The notes under the pieces were generated by a model. The model saw only the letters and a program-made list of their open reading frames with translations, was not told the DNA's origin and ran no database searches. A DNA stretch of 64,000 bases, taken from Penelope pileata (Eukaryota > Chordata > Aves > Galliformes > Cracidae). A program made the translations under genes and the position numbers. The stretch is taken from positions 1-64,000 of the forward strand of contig WBMW01005284.1 in assembly GCA_013396635.1 (NCBI GenBank), in the 5' to 3' direction. Of the stretch, positions 61,561 through 64,000 are shown one piece after another. Each line of letters begins with the position of its first letter. The first letter of the stretch is position 1.

Positions 61561-62240
61561 CACTTAGCTGGAATGGGTCTGCAGATTTTAAATCCTTCTT
61601 TTCAAGATTTTTCCGTTCTTAAAATAATGACGTCGTTGGCATTGAGTGAGAAAGTACGTCTTTAGTTTATTGGTTAGAGGCTTTTCCTCGGAGAGGGAAC
61701 ACCTCAGCTTCTATCAAAATATTTCAGCAGTTTTACAAATACGTGGCTAAAGCCTGGCACTGGTCTCTCTGTGGTAAGGACTCTACCCACGGGGGTATTC
61801 AGGAATTCTCACTGGTGTGATAACGGCTGTGTATCCTGCTGAGGATCCGTTACAGGAAGAGGGATTGACAGATTGCTAAGTGAGCATTCCCAGCTGGCTG
61901 ATGCAGATGACTCGGATCAGTAAATTGACCTTTGTGAATCTCATAATGCGTTTCTGAATTGAAGAACTTGCACTCTGAGTTAGTGCTCTGCTGGCTGGGT
62001 GCCTAACATTTATTTGCTGGGTAAAGAAAGTTAATTATCTAGGATTGTTGTGTGTTCCTTTTCCTTTTCCTTGATTGCTCTTCACTGGATTTTCTTCACT
62101 TCTCCTTTTCTATGCCCATGCTGGAGTAGAGCTTCCTGGCCCTCACGTGGGATGGGGTGACAGCTGCTATATGACACTGTGAGATGTCACTTGCCTGTCA
62201 CATCTCAAATGTTTTGTAGTTGATCGATGGTAAAAGCTGG

Positions 62241-62286
62241 TTGTTTTTTTTTTGTTGTTGTTTCTTTGGGTTTTTTTTGTTTTGGT
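62241..62286. repeat. T/G-rich low-complexity tract
   Basis: T runs with GTT units, read directly. Confidence 0.85.
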
Positions 62287-62791
62287 TATGTCAGTGCATG
62301 TGTTGAGGTGCTACTAAGTGCTACTCAGGAATGGTTAGAAAGCAGTTCCAAAGATTGGGAATCCTCAGCTTTACTCCTTGCTCTTGGAATTTTTGATCTT
62401 TCCTAAGCCATTTCATGTTTTGAAATCTGCAAAAAAGAATTATTTATTATTTATTGAAAAAAGATAATAGTAGAAATGAGAGTAACCTCGGCAGCTGTGT
62501 TTGTTCTAAGTCAGGACGAAACCAACGTTACAAGGAGTTTCATTTAGTGGGCAGCTTTTTCTGGGTACATAACTCAGATTATTAAATATGAAAATCAAAA
62601 ATGTACTCATGAATAAAGGTGATTTCCTGAAAAAACCATCACTTTTCCCTATCTTGTTGGATCATATTCCTTTTTATTACTTCGGTTTTAGAAGTAACGT
62701 TCAGGTGTTCCTGGCATAGGAATGGTAGAACTGTTAATGGCACATGGCATGTGCTATCATGATGTCAGGATATGTTTTTAAAGGCAGCTGC

Positions 62792-62809
62792 TTTTTTTTT
62801 TTTTTTTTT
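62792..62809. repeat. Poly(T) run
   Basis: Eighteen T bases followed by aattcc; no retroposed gene recognised next to it. Confidence 0.9.
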
Positions 62810-64000
62810 AATTCCACTGCTTTCAAATTTAATATATTTTTCTCAGAGATTATCTTGCAGTGATATACTCTAAGCAGGCTGTTTGCAGCTCTTGCAAATG
62901 CTGAGGAAATGTTGCACCTTTAAGCCATAGAGCTTTGTAAGAGGCAAAATGACTGGAGCACGTGTTGTGGAAAAGGCAATTTGCTTCTGACTAAACTTTC
63001 AAGTGAGCAAAGACCATAATTATCAGAACTAGAGGCAGGGAAATCTTTACTTATTTGCTTGAGTGATTAAAGTTCAAAATGAGAAAGGGCAAGAACTTGC
63101 CTGAGTGGTAGCAGAGCTGAGGAAACCAGGTTTCGTGTCTCTTTGTATCGTATGGTGCAATCTTCAGGATGTCCACTTTTATGAACTTCAGCTGAAGTCT
63201 TTCCTGAATTTAATCCATGCTGCCCATGCTCATTCCTTGTAGTCTAGTGAAGGAGCATGCTCACACAGGGTCTCTGCCCAGTGGCTTCCCAGTCTCATAA
63301 ACACTACAGAAACTTGTATCTGCGAGATACTCTGCTTCTGCCAGCCCTGGTTAATAGTAACGCAGGTATCCAGAAGGTGTTAAGAAGAAAAAGACAGATA
63401 TGTGCAGATGTGATTCCATTCTTTGCCCTTATTTTCATTGGAGACTGAACTAGAACCTGACTTGTGTAACAAAAACAGTGGCAGAGCAGTGTTATATTTC
63501 TGTTATGGGTAGGGCTGATCGTGGTGTTTTGAGAAGACTTATGTGTTGCAGAGAAAAACAGTTCCATCAAAAGCAGAACATTCCATGAAAATACTTCACA
63601 GAAAGTACAGAGGAAATGATTGAAACAATTGATTTTCATTTCTTGTTTAACTTCAGGGTGCAGAAATGTTTAATTTTTGATAAGTTAAAGCGTTGTTTGA
63701 CTTTTTATAGACCTCAAAATATTGATTTATTACTACATAACTCACGAATGTTGTTAAAAGTATTCTGAAATGTCAAATTGCAAAATATTATATTTGGTTA
63801 TAATGTTTGATATCACCAAAATTAGAGGGTTTTGTCATTTGAAATAGTTCATTAAGGTCCTGTGCATTTGGTGAGATTTTTAGAGCTAAGTATTGAGAAT
63901 GTTGATGTTTCTTTCTAGTTGGCTTTCTTTCTGACTTTGAAGTAAAAACAGCATTTACAATGTTAAAATTATTTGCAAAAAAAATAAATGTGGCTTTTCT

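Larger units (their letters stand above)
58906..64000. other. Non-coding DNA, no gene recognised
   Basis: AT-rich, with an inverted repeat at 59300-59325, a GC-richer patch at 61180-61560, a T/G tract at 62241-62286 and a T run at 62792-62809. The open frames at the far end (63257-63448 plus, 63304-63639 minus) overlap antisense to each other and have no recognised domain. Confidence 0.55.

Noticed and set aside
1..64000. CRISPR arrays, bacterial operons, phage or tRNA/rRNA genes
   Set aside because: No regularly spaced repeats, no long adjoining open frames, and no recognisable tRNA or rRNA core sequences were seen on either strand.

Overview
The window looks like AT-rich, gene-poor vertebrate nuclear DNA from a bird, most likely a galliform such as chicken or a close relative. 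The case rests on the repeats. There are several CR1 non-LTR retrotransposon fragments, including one with the typical avian 3' end of 8-base ATTCTGTG-like repeats. There are also Galluhop-type mariner elements with the shared end core AAAGTAATGCCTCC, and one probable endogenous-retrovirus LTR. No bacterial gene organisation, CRISPR array, rRNA or tRNA gene was seen. No open reading frame reads convincingly as a host gene, so the window is probably intergenic or inside a very large intron.

Layout: 1-4.0 kb is unannotated; 4.0-4.2 kb is a reverse CR1 tail; 8.04-8.94 kb is a mariner with a broken transposase gene on the minus strand; 11.3-11.6 kb holds a CR1 piece and a mariner end; 14.76-14.98 kb is another mariner 5' piece; 15.3-15.6 kb is a reverse CR1. 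From 15.6 to 25.6 kb there are only low-complexity tracts and weak exon-like signals. The best-preserved CR1 (3' end of ORF2 plus 3' tail) lies at 25.65-26.38 kb. Short CR1 tails follow at 34.0 and 39.9 kb. At 45.16-46.84 kb a mariner-like element is split by a roughly 740-base block that is repeated immediately downstream, with single N bases at both junctions. A long AT-rich hairpin lies at 47.36-47.43 kb and a probable solo LTR at about 47.9-48.7 kb. The rest (48.8-64 kb) is non-coding, with a palindromic tandem repeat at 56.3 kb, a 47-base assembly gap at 58.86 kb and a GC-richer patch at 61.2-61.55 kb.

The recognisable coding sequences are all transposon remnants with frameshifts or truncations; none looks active. 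I found no convincing new biological system. The most checkable oddities are the 45-47 kb duplication (probably a haplotype or scaffolding artefact), the 47.4 kb hairpin, and a small CpG-bearing exon-like hairpin at 6.88-6.94 kb.
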